64,000 nt of DNA from Komarekiella atlantica HA4396-MV6 (GCA_019359395.1 JAHHHK010000008.1:202262-266261), one strand, 5' to 3'. Numbered from the stretch's first letter, positions 51,501 through 59,892 are shown. The notes: generated from the sequence alone by a model not told the origin. Translations and numbers: made by a program.

Positions 51501-51685
51501 TCGATTTCTTCTGGTGCTAAACCAGAAGCTTGAACTTGAATTTCTACTTGAGGCGGAGCAAAGGCAGGAAATACGTCTAGCGGCATTTGTGTGATGACGC
51601 GCAATCCCCACAGACTAATTAATATCGAGGCAATAACGATTAGCCACCGTTGCGCGATCGACCATTTAACAATGGAATTGAGCAT
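48575..51685 (-). CDS. HME-family RND heavy-metal efflux pump (CusA/CzcA-like)
   Basis: A 1036-aa protein from the ATG at 51683-51685. Twelve membrane helices, two large periplasmic loops (about 35-335 and 560-870). Helix 4 reads GGLVVAIGSVVDDAIVDMEN, the HME signature with proton-relay Asp pair. Substrate class is unclear: neither the CusA Met pattern nor the classical CzcA D-G-A-V-V version is present. The typical neighbours CusB (adaptor) and CusC (outer-membrane channel) are absent from the window. An RppA-type box lies 105-120 bp upstream, so it is part of the same regulon. Confidence 0.92.
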   Translation of the reverse strand: MLNSIVKWSIAQRWLIVIASILISLWGLRVITQMPLDVFPAFAPPQVEIQVQASGLAPEEIESLVTRPIESVINGTPGLESLRSASAVGISAIKAVFSWDTDIYRARQLVTERLQGAQLPQGVEQPEILPVNSPLGWAVKYAFSAESTDMMEVWRIVNWDVKNRLLAVPGVSNVFLYGGDERQYQVLVDPDKLKAYSVSLPEVTKAVQNANVNVPGGFLITPDQETLIRGIGRIESIDKLKRSVIKATKGIPVLLEQVAEVKIGPALRRGDGLFQGKRAVILTVSKQPVADTPTVIKAVEAAMEEIKPGLPKDVKFTKTFDQNLFIEASVKNVEEALRDGVIIVSVILIIFLMNWRTVIISLSALPVSLLLGMIILSWTGQGINTMTLGGLVVAIGSVVDDAIVDMENVYRRLRENQIAGNPKNSLQVVFDGSVEVRVSVLFSTVIIAVVFAPIFVLSGVEGRIFTPMGMAYLLSILASTLVALTLTPALCALLLANRRLPSTETWLERKVHQFYRPALKFSIRRPQVVLGVALAGFVASMIILPGLGKVFLPEFQDRSLVNAIILLPGESLDATDQAALAVMDALKNDQRFDAIAFRSGFAQGDPDVAGVNFGELDVQISEEGGKDREKTVEVLRKEFEKLPGVATNIGGFISHRMDEILSGVRSAIAVKIYGSELEQLRTIGKQVQSAMSGIPGIVDLQLEPQVPVKQIQIQFDRDAAARYGLTVGELAETIETGLNGKAVSQVLEKQLTFNLVVWLQDSSRNNLDVIGNLLVDTPNGQKIPLSQVAKVDYGTGPSTINRENVSRLIVVSANVARKDLGSVIKDVRNRVKQIQLPGGYYVQFGGQFQAQEQATQTLIIAGAVAIAVISVLIYFAVKSIPATVMIMINLPLALIGGVISVALGGGIISVASMVGFITLFGVATRNGLLLVDNYNNRLAEGIPLKQVIVDGSMERLVAILLTALSSALGMVPLVIGSGAGKEILQPLAVVVLGGLVTSTALTLLVLPALYSLFGKFLVPKKTTQVQEIDVTQGSVV

Positions 51686-51788
51686 TTTTGAGACCAATCA
51701 AGGGTTTTTGCTTGACGATACAGTTAATCCATCTGGAATAATCTGTAATTATGACAATCTGGCACTGTATTTAATGTCTCAAATGAAA

Positions 51789-51806
51789 ATGAAATCAAGA
51801 TGAAAT
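51789..51806 (-). promoter_or_regulatory. RppA-type direct repeat of the RND gene
   Basis: TTTCAT-N5-TTTCAT, TGAGA in place of TGTCA, then CATTAAATAC as a possible -10. Confidence 0.7.
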
Positions 51807-52031
51807 CAAGGTTGAAGATTTGTGATGTTGTGTAGCTAGGATTTTGTTGCACTCAATATCATCAAGACTTAAATGCTTTATGTGAAGCTAAACAAGGAAA
51901 AAATTAGTGTCCGCTCTTAAAGAAAATTCAGTCAGGCAAATTACACTATCTTTGCGAGGGTTGGCAGCTTGCAAAAGAGACTTAATGGGAAAAGTCAGGG
52001 CTTCTATATCGTGCAATGGAAGACTGCACTG
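51807..52031. other. Gene-free stretch
   Basis: Nothing recognisable besides a HIP1-less AT-rich spacer. Confidence 0.3.
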
Positions 52032-52151
52032 ATGCTGAAGTTTCTGTGTATTCTTCTGACTTCAAGTATTAGTATTCTTGTGGCTTACCATTTTTTGATA
52101 AAACGATTCAATCTGACACGAATGTTATTTTGTATGAAACTCAAAAAATAA
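52032..52151 (+). pseudogene. C-terminal remnant of an acyltransferase-3-like membrane protein
   Basis: MLKFLCILLTSSISILVAYH then FLIKRFNLTRMLFCMKLKK resembles the last membrane helix and basic tail of the acyltransferase 3 family (YxxxEKPF-type ending). Only about 40 residues are left. Could also be a short membrane peptide. Confidence 0.35.
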
Positions 52152-52261
52152 TCTTGTTACTCACAAAAATCTAAATCATTGTGTGCATTTAAATTTTTAC
52201 GAACCCGATTCGTAAGGAAACCGGGTTTATTAACACTTATATCATTACCCTAAACAAACTA

Positions 52262-52987
52262 CTAACGCTGAATTTGCTGAATCAGGGCTTGTGTTTGTTG
52301 ATAAGCTTGGGTATCGCCTTGTTTAAGAAACAGTTTTGCAGCTTGCTGAAGGTCTGTAACAGCACTCTTACTGTCTCCTGAAGCATATTGTGCCAGTCCT
52401 CGGTTGCCATAGGCATCAGCTAGATTGGGATTGATTTGTAGTGCTTGGTTAAAATCTGCGTTAGCGAAGCTGTCCGAAGGAATCGCTTGCTGATGATTTC
52501 CCTGTCTAAAATGGGCTAGTCCTAGATTGTAATAACCATCTTGTGAGTTTGGATCAATTTTCACTGTCTGATTAAAGTCGGCAATGGCTTTCTGAAAATC
52601 TCCTAGTTCTACATAAGAAATTCCCCGACCATTATAAGCATCTGTATGCTTGGGATTTAACCGCAGCGCTAGGTTAAAGTCAGAAATGGCTGCACTGAAA
52701 TCTCTCAATTGAGATTTAGCTAAACCACGAAGGCAAAAACCTTCATAAAACCGTGGATTCATCTGTACTACAGAGTTAAAATCTGCGTAGACGCGAAGCG
52801 GCTTGTCGTCAGACATCGCACCATTGAAGTTGCCTTGCTCAAGATTTTGCACTCCTTGGTTATAGTACTCTTGAAAGTTCGTCGCCTTCAAAGGTATTTG
52901 TGCTTCTCGCGCAGAAACAGCAGCAGGCATTACACCCAGTAGACTTGTTATTCCCAGGATGGCTATTGTTCGCTTGATATATTTCAT
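52262..52987 (-). CDS. Secreted TPR-repeat protein
   Basis: A 241-aa protein with a signal peptide (to SAREAQ, about 27) and five TPR units, the clearest being AYNGRGISYVELGDFQKAIA and YYNLGLAHFRQGNHQQAI. Two units are broken by extra residues exactly before the ADFN element: SDDKPLRVY in the first and PSDSFAN in the fourth; removing them restores 34-residue units. The insertions are encoded by GC-rich repeats at 52787-52813 and 52460-52480. Ligand unknown; TPRs mediate protein contacts, here in the periplasm. Confidence 0.85.
   Translation of the reverse strand: MKYIKRTIAILGITSLLGVMPAAVSAREAQIPLKATNFQEYYNQGVQNLEQGNFNGAMSDDKPLRVYADFNSVVQMNPRFYEGFCLRGLAKSQLRDFSAAISDFNLALRLNPKHTDAYNGRGISYVELGDFQKAIADFNQTVKIDPNSQDGYYNLGLAHFRQGNHQQAIPSDSFANADFNQALQINPNLADAYGNRGLAQYASGDSKSAVTDLQQAAKLFLKQGDTQAYQQTQALIQQIQR
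52460..52480 (-). repeat. 21-bp in-frame insertion in the TPR gene
   Basis: Encodes PSDSFAN between QQAI and ADFNQAL. Length is a multiple of three. Confidence 0.65.
52787..52813 (-). repeat. 27-bp in-frame insertion in the TPR gene
   Basis: Encodes SDDKPLRVY between NGAM and ADFNSVV; GTAGACGCGAAGCGGC is typical of small Nostoc repeats. Confidence 0.7.
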
Positions 52988-53047
52988 GGCTTTACCCCTT
53001 CATTCTTGCAGCATGACATTGGATTGCCACGGATCTGTTCCTTTATT

Positions 53048-54376
53048 TTAACTGGGAACTTGTAATAGCCATCCCCAAAGACTTTGTAATAGCAACCAAG
53101 CATTTAAGCCAACGATGACAATAGCAACTAACCAAGCTAAAGATTTTAACCACACGGGATTAACAAACTCACCCATCAAGCGGCGATTACTAGTAAATAT
53201 CACCAATGGAATCACTGCAAACGGTAACTGTAAACTGAGGATGACTTGACTGAGAACTATGAGGCTGCTTGTACTATTTTCACCAAACAGAATGATTGTA
53301 ATTAACGCTGGAATGATGGCAAGCAGACGGGTTATTAAACGGCGTAACCACGACGGAAGGCGAAATTGCAAAAAGCCTTCCATAACAATTTGTCCTGCCA
53401 GAGTTGCAGTTAATGTAGAACTTTGCCCAGAAGCAAGTAAAGCGATGCCAAAAATAGCACTAGCAGCACTGACTCCTAACAGTGGTGAAAGTAATTTATA
53501 AGCATCTTGAATTTCTGCCACATTCTGATTACCAGAAAAATGAAATGTTGCAGCAGACACAATTAAAATCGCTGAGTTGATGAATAGTGCTAATGACAAA
53601 GCAAAAGTTGAATCAATTGTGCCGAACTTAATCGCTTCCCATCTTTTTTCAGTACTAGGTTGCCAATTACGGGTTTGCACAATAGAGGAGTGTAAATATA
53701 AATTGTGAGGCATCACTGTTGCCCCTAAAATGCCAATAGCAATGTATAGCATCTCTGGATTTTGTAAAATTTCTTTCTTGGGTAGATATCCCAATAAAAT
53801 CCCACCCATATCAGGTCGAGAGAACAAAATTTCTGCTGTAAAACAGATACCTACGGTTGCTACTAGCATTATTACTAAGGCTTCTGTATAGCGAAAGCCT
53901 TTATGTTGCAGGAATAGCAATACCAGGACATCAAGGGCTGTGATGCATACACCCCATATCAAGGGAATACCGAATAAAAGTTGTAGGGCGATCGCACTTC
54001 CCAGTAGTTCCGCTAAATCACAAGCAGCGATCGCAATCTCACACAGTACCCACAAACAAAAGCTTACCTTTGGGCTGAAATAGTCTCGACAAGCCTGCGC
54101 TAAATCTCGCCCTGTAGCAACTCCCAAACGCACACATAGAGATTGGAGTAATATCGCCATCAGGTTGGACAGCAGGATTACTGTTAACAACGTGTACCCG
54201 AACTTTGACCCTCCAGCAATGTCTGTTGCCCAGTTGCCAGGGTTCATGTATCCGACTGAAACCAAATACCCTGGCCCTGCATAAGCCAGCATCTTGCGCC
54301 AAAAGCTGTTGCTGTTGGGGACTCTAATACTACGGTGAACCTCTGGTAAACTAGGCCTGTTTTCTGGGGGAGTCAT
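53048..54376 (-). CDS. Nramp-family divalent metal transporter (MntH-like) with altered DPGN motif
   Basis: A 442-aa protein with 11 membrane helices. Helix 1 reads GYLVSVGYMNPGNWATD, where the usual DPGN is NPGN (N45). Helix 6 is intact (VMPHNLYLHSSIV). Nramp proteins import Mn2+/Fe2+ with protons; the helix-1 Asp, Asn and helix-6 Met coordinate the metal. The Asp-to-Asn change removes a charge from the site, so transport, proton coupling or selectivity may differ. Neighbours are metal genes. No RppA box is seen directly upstream. Size is normal. Confidence 0.9.
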   Translation of the reverse strand: MTPPENRPSLPEVHRSIRVPNSNSFWRKMLAYAGPGYLVSVGYMNPGNWATDIAGGSKFGYTLLTVILLSNLMAILLQSLCVRLGVATGRDLAQACRDYFSPKVSFCLWVLCEIAIAACDLAELLGSAIALQLLFGIPLIWGVCITALDVLVLLFLQHKGFRYTEALVIMLVATVGICFTAEILFSRPDMGGILLGYLPKKEILQNPEMLYIAIGILGATVMPHNLYLHSSIVQTRNWQPSTEKRWEAIKFGTIDSTFALSLALFINSAILIVSAATFHFSGNQNVAEIQDAYKLLSPLLGVSAASAIFGIALLASGQSSTLTATLAGQIVMEGFLQFRLPSWLRRLITRLLAIIPALITIILFGENSTSSLIVLSQVILSLQLPFAVIPLVIFTSNRRLMGEFVNPVWLKSLAWLVAIVIVGLNAWLLLQSLWGWLLQVPS

Positions 54377-54530
54377 TTACTTTGCTATGAAATATTCTCA
54401 TATTCTTTTCATAATCTCAGAAAATGTAGAATAAACATCAACCTTTAGACAAGTAGGGATGTTGTGTGTGACTTCAGCCAAAAGTTGTCCGATTTTGACA
54501 ACTTTTGGCTTGGATTGAACTCGGACAACT
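54377..54530 (-). terminator. Hairpin between Nramp and a gene remnant
   Basis: AAAAGTTGTC (54481-54490) pairs with GACAACTTTT (54498-54507) around a 7-nt loop, with partial pairing beyond (GCC/GGC). It lies just downstream of a minus-strand open remnant that ends at 54531. Confidence 0.5.
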
Positions 54531-54700
54531 TATGCTTGGATTTTCGGGTCTAAAGTAGATGCAAACGGCTGAATGTCGAGCCAGCTTAAACCCTCGACAG
54601 GAGATAGACCAAGCTTGTAACACCATCTCAAAAACTTGTATAAAGTAGGCAATCGTCGTTCACGGATAACTTGAGTTTTCTGTTTGAGGGAATTCGTGAG
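54531..54700 (-). pseudogene. C-terminal end of an unidentified gene
   Basis: Minus-strand frame reads LKQKTQVIRERRLPTLYKFL, RWCYKLGLSPVEGLSWLDIQ and PFASTLDPKIQA, then TAA. It has the look of a real protein tail (aromatic, charged, helical) but no start and I do not recognise it. Confidence 0.35.
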
Positions 54701-54899
54701 GAGTGAGGGAGTAGGGACAAATTATACCTTATGTCCATCTCATATTGTGCTTAAAGTTACATTGTTGTTATCCTAAAAGCATAAGATGAGCAACTTGCTC
54801 ACGTTATCCTTTCAGTGACGTGAACACAGTTTGATATGTAACTAAAATTTGAACAGCTTACTTATGCTGAGTCAACGCAGCAATAAACACTTTTATAAC
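54701..54899. other. Short gene-free stretch
   Basis: Nothing recognisable. Confidence 0.3.
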
Positions 54900-55283
54900 T
54901 CAGTACACTAAGTTTCCACTACCACGTAACAGACGCAAAGAATTTAGACAGTACGGACAGTCGCAACTAAATAAACGAATCGCAGCATCACTTTCTTCAT
55001 CTGTGAAGTTTAGTACAGCAACCTTGCTATCAGATGGCTGCGCTGAGATAACTGCCGATGCAGGTACAGGGGGTGCGCCTAGCTTTCTTTCTGAATCCCG
55101 AATACATACAAAAGAGGTGTTACCGTGAGGATGAGTTATGCAGGTACGACCATCATTTGTATGAACTAATCGTTGAGTCATCGTAGCTGCGGCGTAGGCA
55201 GGGTGAACTACTGTCAGCGTAGACATTAGCGAAGTAAAAATTGTGGAACTGGAAAGCAAAGTAAGTAGAAATTTTTTGTTCAT
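54900..55283 (-). CDS. Small secreted Cys-containing protein
   Basis: A 127-aa protein from the ATG at 55281-55283, with a signal peptide (MNKKFLLTLLSSSTIFTSLM... to about AYA-AA, residue 33). Residues 40-70 hold CITHPHGNTSFVCIRDSERK, where paired Cys and His could bind metal; SCDCPYCLNSLRLL near the C-terminus holds three more Cys. I do not recognise a family. The leader GAGTAAATCA before its ATG matches that of the lipoprotein at 47976-48464. Confidence 0.65.
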   Translation of the reverse strand: MNKKFLLTLLSSSTIFTSLMSTLTVVHPAYAAATMTQRLVHTNDGRTCITHPHGNTSFVCIRDSERKLGAPPVPASAVISAQPSDSKVAVLNFTDEESDAAIRLFSCDCPYCLNSLRLLRGSGNLVY

Positions 55284-55316
55284 TGATTTACTCAAAAAGT
55301 ATATTTGAATGCTCAT

Positions 55317-55968
55317 AATAACTGCTATCTTTCTATATTTCCAATAGGTTTGTATTAAAGATACTAGGTTAAAAAAATATATTAAGAATAAAATTAAATA
55401 TATTCAAACTTAATTGAATAAAAAATAAGCTATAGATAAATAGCATTGCACATTCTTTTGAAAAAGTTATTACAAAGTTATGACGAAAGTATGACTAAAC
55501 TAAATATTCTGCACGAGAACATAGATAAATGAATGATAGAGCGTATGAGATTCTTTATCTGGAGGCTGTCATGATAATTATCATGATAATCAAATATTAG
55601 AGTGGTATTACCGGATTAAGAAAATTGCTGTTAGTTTGGCAACAAGCAACCCTATACAATTGAACAAATTGAGCGATCGCCTACCGTGGGCGGTTCGTCA
55701 TTGCACCTTGTTTTCGCTTCTTAGTAGCCCTAAATAGATAAGAGAAAAGCAATTAAGAATATTCAGTCATGTCCAAGTTATAATCTTTATTTGATAGATG
55801 TTTCGTCGGCTTTCAAAATCACTTTTAGAAATTTTACAGAAGCAAACTAACTAATACATTTTATACACTCTTGTCAAACAGAAAGTTTATGGTATATCTT
55901 TACTTGCAATCGAGCAGCAAAATGCTTTTGATTAATGAATCACCCAAATTAGTTTTCAGAGGTCAAAA
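55317..55968. other. Gene-free region upstream of cbtB
   Basis: Includes the palindrome at 55570-55592 and a HIP1 site near 55674. I looked for a cobalamin riboswitch, as cbtB genes often have one, and did not see its conserved boxes. Confidence 0.4.
55570..55592 (+). promoter_or_regulatory. Fur/Zur-like palindrome
   Basis: CATGATAATTATCATGATAATCA: a 14-bp palindrome ATGATAATTATCAT followed by a third GATAAT word, close to the repeated GATAAT/ATTATC hexamers of Fur-family sites. It lies 380 bp upstream of cbtB. Confidence 0.4.
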
Positions 55969-56160
55969 ATGACTAATTTTTCTTCTACTTCAGTGTTGCG
56001 GAAGACCGCAGGTCTTACTTTGTCTAAACCGGTACAAGTAACACTTTATATGCTGCTATCTTCTTTGGTTATCTGGACTGTTTTGTTCTCTACCTATCCT
56101 GCGGCTCATAACACGGCACATTCAGCGCGTCACCACACTTTAGGCGTTGCGTGTCATTAA
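55969..56160 (+). CDS. CbtB-domain protein
   Basis: A 63-aa single-pass membrane protein (helix about 24-44) ending in the His-rich CbtB signature TYPAAHNTAHSARHHTLGVA-CH. CbtB is a small subunit of predicted cobalt transporters and normally pairs with the multi-helix CbtA. No CbtA is found here; the next gene encodes a different two-helix protein. Followed by a strong terminator (56233-56258), so it is a monocistronic unit. Confidence 0.85.
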   Translation: MTNFSSTSVLRKTAGLTLSKPVQVTLYMLLSSLVIWTVLFSTYPAAHNTAHSARHHTLGVACH

Positions 56161-56232
56161 ATTATCATAATCTCAAGATTTTTCGGATATATGAGATTTT
56201 GCTAAAACACTCGATAAAATAACGCCACGAGG

Positions 56233-56258
56233 ATGGCGCAGATTTCGCGCCATTTTTT
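56233..56258 (+). terminator. Rho-independent terminator after cbtB
   Basis: ATGGCGC/GCGCCAT, 7-bp arms with a 7-nt loop, followed by TTTTT. Confidence 0.8.
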
Positions 56259-56465
56259 GAGATAGAAGTAATTTCAAGTTTTGTAAAGTAAAGATACTTT
56301 GTATTTCATCTCTGCATTATTTTGCTTTGATTTCATACCATCTCTGATTTATTGTCAATATTTTTACTGGAATTCTTCACTCTGTAGTGAATAGAAGCTG
56401 ATAAGGTAACTTTTACTAACAACTATCAAATATTAACCGAAGATACATAGTTTACGTAAGGTTTT
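56259..56465. other. Promoter region of the 388-aa gene
   Basis: AT-rich; no clear operator found. Confidence 0.3.
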
Positions 56466-57632
56466 ATGAAAAAATATCGACTGTTTGGGGCGATCAGTGC
56501 TGTTTGTGCTGCGTTGTCAATTCTTTATTCCTTTGTAGGAGTTTCCCAAACTCCTATACCCAGAGTACAACTCTCTACCAACCCACCTTTAGAACAGATT
56601 CATCCCTTTGAAGCAGGAACAGATAAACCACAATCTCCCGTTACACTAACGCTACAAGCTCTTGATGCTATAGGTAAACCCTTAGAAAATACCAAAATTA
56701 GCTTACAAATTCTGACACCACCATCTAATTCTTGGTTGACTACAGATTTCCCCATTGTCGAGGGAACAAAATTACTACAAATGGATGCGGCTGCACCTGA
56801 TGGTAAGTTAGAAATTCAGCAGATGTTACCTATCCGTGGGAACTACCAACTGCGGGTAAATGTGTCACCCTTAGTAGCAAATGCTTTTACCCCCTATGAA
56901 CAAACCTTGAATTTGAATATCCAAGAAAATCCAGTTAAATACAAATATTTTGCTGTTGTTGCAGCTATCTTACTATCAGTTGGATTATTAGGTGGTTGGG
57001 TTATCGGCGGACAAGAAGAACTACGACAAGGAGAAATTGCGCCACAATCTGTGCGTCTGTTGTTAAGTGCATTGACAGTGGTGGCTATAGTAACTTTATT
57101 GTTTATTAACATTAGTGCAGAAGTTGCAGAGGCTCACGGTAGTGGACACTCAAGCGGTAAAGAAGAAATCGCACCATCAGTCCAAAAATCTCAAGGGTTG
57201 GAAGTCCGCGTTGAGGGAAATAAAAGCGCAACGGTAGGAAAACTTGCTAATTTGATAGTAAATGTTAAAGATGCTACCACAGGACAACCCATCAAGGATG
57301 TAGTGTTGCAGGTGAAGGCGATCGCTCTAGAAGATAATTTAACAATCTTTGCCTACAAGGGAGTTACTGACCAAGAAGGCAAGTTAACGTGGCAAGAGCA
57401 ATTTTTTGATGGCGCACCTCACAAAGTTGAGGTCGAAGCAACTCCTAGCCCTGGATCTAAGCGTCAATTTCCACTGGTGAAAGTCGCACAAGAAGTTGAA
57501 GTTGAAGGAATTGCACCGCCAATGTACATCCGGTTGATTGGTTTATTCTACTTTACTGCTATTGTCGGCATTGGTATGGCGATGGGATTGCTAATACAGC
57601 ACCGACGAAAACCACAAGCTGGGGCAAATTAA
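56466..57632 (+). CDS. Membrane protein with Ig-like domains, next to cbtB
   Basis: A 388-aa protein: signal/anchor helix (about 7-25), first extracellular Ig-like domain (about 35-155), two membrane helices (about 162-182 and 203-222), a His-rich patch EAHGSGHSSG, a second Ig-like domain (about 235-345, with VEVRVEGNKSATVGKLANL-like strands) and a final membrane helix (about 357-377). It may carry metal-binding domains on the periplasmic side. It could take the place of CbtA in a metal uptake or sensing complex, but that is speculation. Family not recognised. Confidence 0.75.
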   Translation: MKKYRLFGAISAVCAALSILYSFVGVSQTPIPRVQLSTNPPLEQIHPFEAGTDKPQSPVTLTLQALDAIGKPLENTKISLQILTPPSNSWLTTDFPIVEGTKLLQMDAAAPDGKLEIQQMLPIRGNYQLRVNVSPLVANAFTPYEQTLNLNIQENPVKYKYFAVVAAILLSVGLLGGWVIGGQEELRQGEIAPQSVRLLLSALTVVAIVTLLFINISAEVAEAHGSGHSSGKEEIAPSVQKSQGLEVRVEGNKSATVGKLANLIVNVKDATTGQPIKDVVLQVKAIALEDNLTIFAYKGVTDQEGKLTWQEQFFDGAPHKVEVEATPSPGSKRQFPLVKVAQEVEVEGIAPPMYIRLIGLFYFTAIVGIGMAMGLLIQHRRKPQAGAN

Positions 57633-57637
57633 AAGCA

Positions 57638-57748
57638 TCAAGGCTTAACACTACGCCGTATCAATATTCCTAAAATGCCTAGTCCTAAGAATACAGCACT
57701 AGCGATCGCCGGAATATTCCACTCTTGTTTAGTCGTTGAGCAGCGTAT
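57638..57748 (-). other. Open continuation of the histidine kinase frame
   Basis: Directly after the TGA of the kinase at 57749 the same frame stays open for 36 codons and encodes KQEWNIPAIASAVFLGLGIL then GILIRRSVKP, a membrane helix with a basic end. Probably the tail of a lost gene such as a sorting-anchored protein; readthrough would add a third membrane helix to the kinase. Confidence 0.3.
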
Positions 57749-59146
57749 TCAATTCTCATCTGTTGATGAACAGACAAGTTGCTTTCGTTCTCCTGTCAAG
57801 GGTAAGTGAACGATGAAGGTGCTACCTTTACCAACTTGGCTTTGCACCTGTATACTACCTCCATCAGCCTGAACAATTGCTTGCGCGATCGCTAATCCCA
57901 AACCAGATCCACCAGTACGACGCGAGCGATCGCTATTCACTCGATAAAAACGGTCAAAAATCCGCTTTTGCTCGTGCGATGCAATACCAATACCTGTATC
58001 TTGAACTTCAATTACAGCATTACCGTTGCTGCGTTTGAGGATAACAGTTATATAACCGCCAGCAGGGGTATATTGAATAGCATTGGCAATTAGATTAGAA
58101 AGCACACGCAACAGTTGATCTTCATCTCCCATCACGTATAAAAGCTCTTGGCATAAAATCAAAGATGTTAGCTGCAAAGAAGCCGCAGCCGCTAACGCTG
58201 AAAATTCTTCTATTAGGTCATTTATCAAAATATTCAGACAGCAATGTACTTGTTGTGTCGCCAGCGTTTGCTGTTCCAATCGAGACAGTAACAGCATATC
58301 CTGAACTAGTTCAGCTAGTCGATGATTCTGACGTTGAATAGATGCCAAAACATCTCGCGCTTCCTCAGACAGATACTCCATATCAAATAAAGTTTCTACC
58401 GTTGCATTAATCGCTGCTAGAGGAGTACGCAACTCATGAGAAGCATCAGACGTAAACTGTTGCATTTGTTTATACGAAGAGTCAATTGGTCGCATTGCTA
58501 ACCCTGCCAGCCACCAACTAGAACCGCCAACTAACAATACCGTAATTGGCAATCCCACGGCTAAAATTAATTTCAAAGCAGCGAGACGATTATCAAGGTC
58601 ATTGAGATTGCGCCCTACCTGAATATAGCCCCAATCTTGATTATCTTGAGTGTGCAGCAGTAGAGACTTTTGACTGTAACGATTGCCTTGCAAGTCTTTG
58701 ACTGTTTGCCACACTTGGGTTTGCACAGTCGGTGGCAATTCATCAGGTTGGAAACCTGCCACTGCAATTAACCGTCCTGAACCATCGACAAAACGGATGT
58801 AATATTGCTTATCTTTATATACAGTACTAAAAATGCCGTGTTCATTATGGGTGCTTTGACTGTGACTCAGGATATTTTGGGTAGGACAACTGGACTCAGC
58901 TAAACAAATATTTGGTAAAATCTGCTGGAAAACTAGCTCTGTAATACCAGGTTGTTTCAAATTCGGTTCAATTACATCATGTAGTGTACCTGCTACCGAT
59001 TCCAGTTCCCGGTTGATAGAAGCCACATAAGCATCAATGATTACCTTGTAAACCACAAAACCGCATAAGGATAGAATCAGAGCCATAACTACTGCATACC
59101 AGGTAGCCAATTGCCAGCGAGTCTTACGAAATAGTCGAATCTGCAT
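57749..59146 (-). CDS. RppB-like sensor histidine kinase (copy 2)
   Basis: A 465-aa kinase parallel to copy 1 (26503-27903): N-terminal MQIRLFRKTRWQLATWYAVV, membrane helices at about 13-36 and 186-210, periplasmic sensor of about 150 residues. DASHELRTPLAA (phosphoacceptor His), NLIANAIQYTP, DTGIGIA and GGSGLGLAIA. The sensor domains of the two copies are clearly diverged while the kinase cores are close, so they may respond to different metals or levels. It overlaps the regulator gene by 23 bp. Confidence 0.9.
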   Translation of the reverse strand: MQIRLFRKTRWQLATWYAVVMALILSLCGFVVYKVIIDAYVASINRELESVAGTLHDVIEPNLKQPGITELVFQQILPNICLAESSCPTQNILSHSQSTHNEHGIFSTVYKDKQYYIRFVDGSGRLIAVAGFQPDELPPTVQTQVWQTVKDLQGNRYSQKSLLLHTQDNQDWGYIQVGRNLNDLDNRLAALKLILAVGLPITVLLVGGSSWWLAGLAMRPIDSSYKQMQQFTSDASHELRTPLAAINATVETLFDMEYLSEEARDVLASIQRQNHRLAELVQDMLLLSRLEQQTLATQQVHCCLNILINDLIEEFSALAAAASLQLTSLILCQELLYVMGDEDQLLRVLSNLIANAIQYTPAGGYITVILKRSNGNAVIEVQDTGIGIASHEQKRIFDRFYRVNSDRSRRTGGSGLGLAIAQAIVQADGGSIQVQSQVGKGSTFIVHLPLTGERKQLVCSSTDEN

Positions 59147-59861
59147 TGCCAGGATTGAAACGATAGCCCATACTAGGGACAGTTTCGATTAGCCCATCAC
59201 AACCATATTCCGATAATTTGCGTCGCAAAAGTCGGATTTGAGCTGCTACTACATTACTAACGCGTTCTGCACTAAAGGCATACAGATGATTCAAAATTTG
59301 GTCGCGGGTAATAACTGTATTAGGACGTTTCATCAAGTATTCTAATAATTGGAATTCTTTTTTTGTTAAATAAATTACCTTATTTTCACCATTAGGGTAC
59401 TGTCGAGAAAGTGTACAATTACCGCAGTCTAGGATCAGACCACCAACTTGCAATTGTAAAGGCTGGATCTGAGACGTAAGCGATGCACCTCCTAAAGCAG
59501 CTCGCCTTTGCAAAGCACGCAATCGTGCCAATAGTTCTGCCATGCCAAACGGCTTGATTAGATAATCATCTGCCCCTGCATCTAGACCAGCTACCTTATC
59601 TGCCATGCTATCTTTAGCGGTTAGCATCAGCACTGGTAAAGCATTACCCCGATTCCGTAATCTCTTACACAATTCCAAACCTGACATTCCCGGTAACAAC
59701 CAATCAAAAATTGCCAGTGTATATTGAGTCCAATTATGTTCTAGATAAATCCAGGCTTCATTTCCATCCAAAACCCAGTCAACAATATATCTTTCTTTAC
59801 TCAACTTTCGCTGAATTGACGCACCTAGATCCGGCTCATCTTCAACTAACAGAACTTTCAT
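59124..59861 (-). CDS. RppA-like OmpR-family response regulator (copy 2)
   Basis: A 245-aa protein. Receiver MKVLLVEDEPDLGASIQRKL, phospho-Asp in AIFDWLLPG, VLMLTAKD and YLIKPF. OmpR winged helix LTKKEFQLLEYLMKRPNTVI and VVAAQIRLLRRKLSEYG. Its recognition helix region VSNVVAAQIRLLRRKL is the same as in copy 1 (SSNVVAAQIRLLRRKL), so both likely bind the same TTTCAT repeats. No box is seen right before this gene, but a DUF2808 gene with a box lies 31 bp upstream and reads into it. Confidence 0.9.
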   Translation of the reverse strand: MKVLLVEDEPDLGASIQRKLSKERYIVDWVLDGNEAWIYLEHNWTQYTLAIFDWLLPGMSGLELCKRLRNRGNALPVLMLTAKDSMADKVAGLDAGADDYLIKPFGMAELLARLRALQRRAALGGASLTSQIQPLQLQVGGLILDCGNCTLSRQYPNGENKVIYLTKKEFQLLEYLMKRPNTVITRDQILNHLYAFSAERVSNVVAAQIRLLRRKLSEYGCDGLIETVPSMGYRFNPGNADSTIS

Positions 59862-59892
59862 AAGCAGTAGATTTACTCTAGAAATTTGTTCA

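Noticed and set aside
55317..55968. Possible cobalamin riboswitch before cbtB
   Set aside because: I could not find the conserved boxes of the B12 element; only a Fur-like palindrome.
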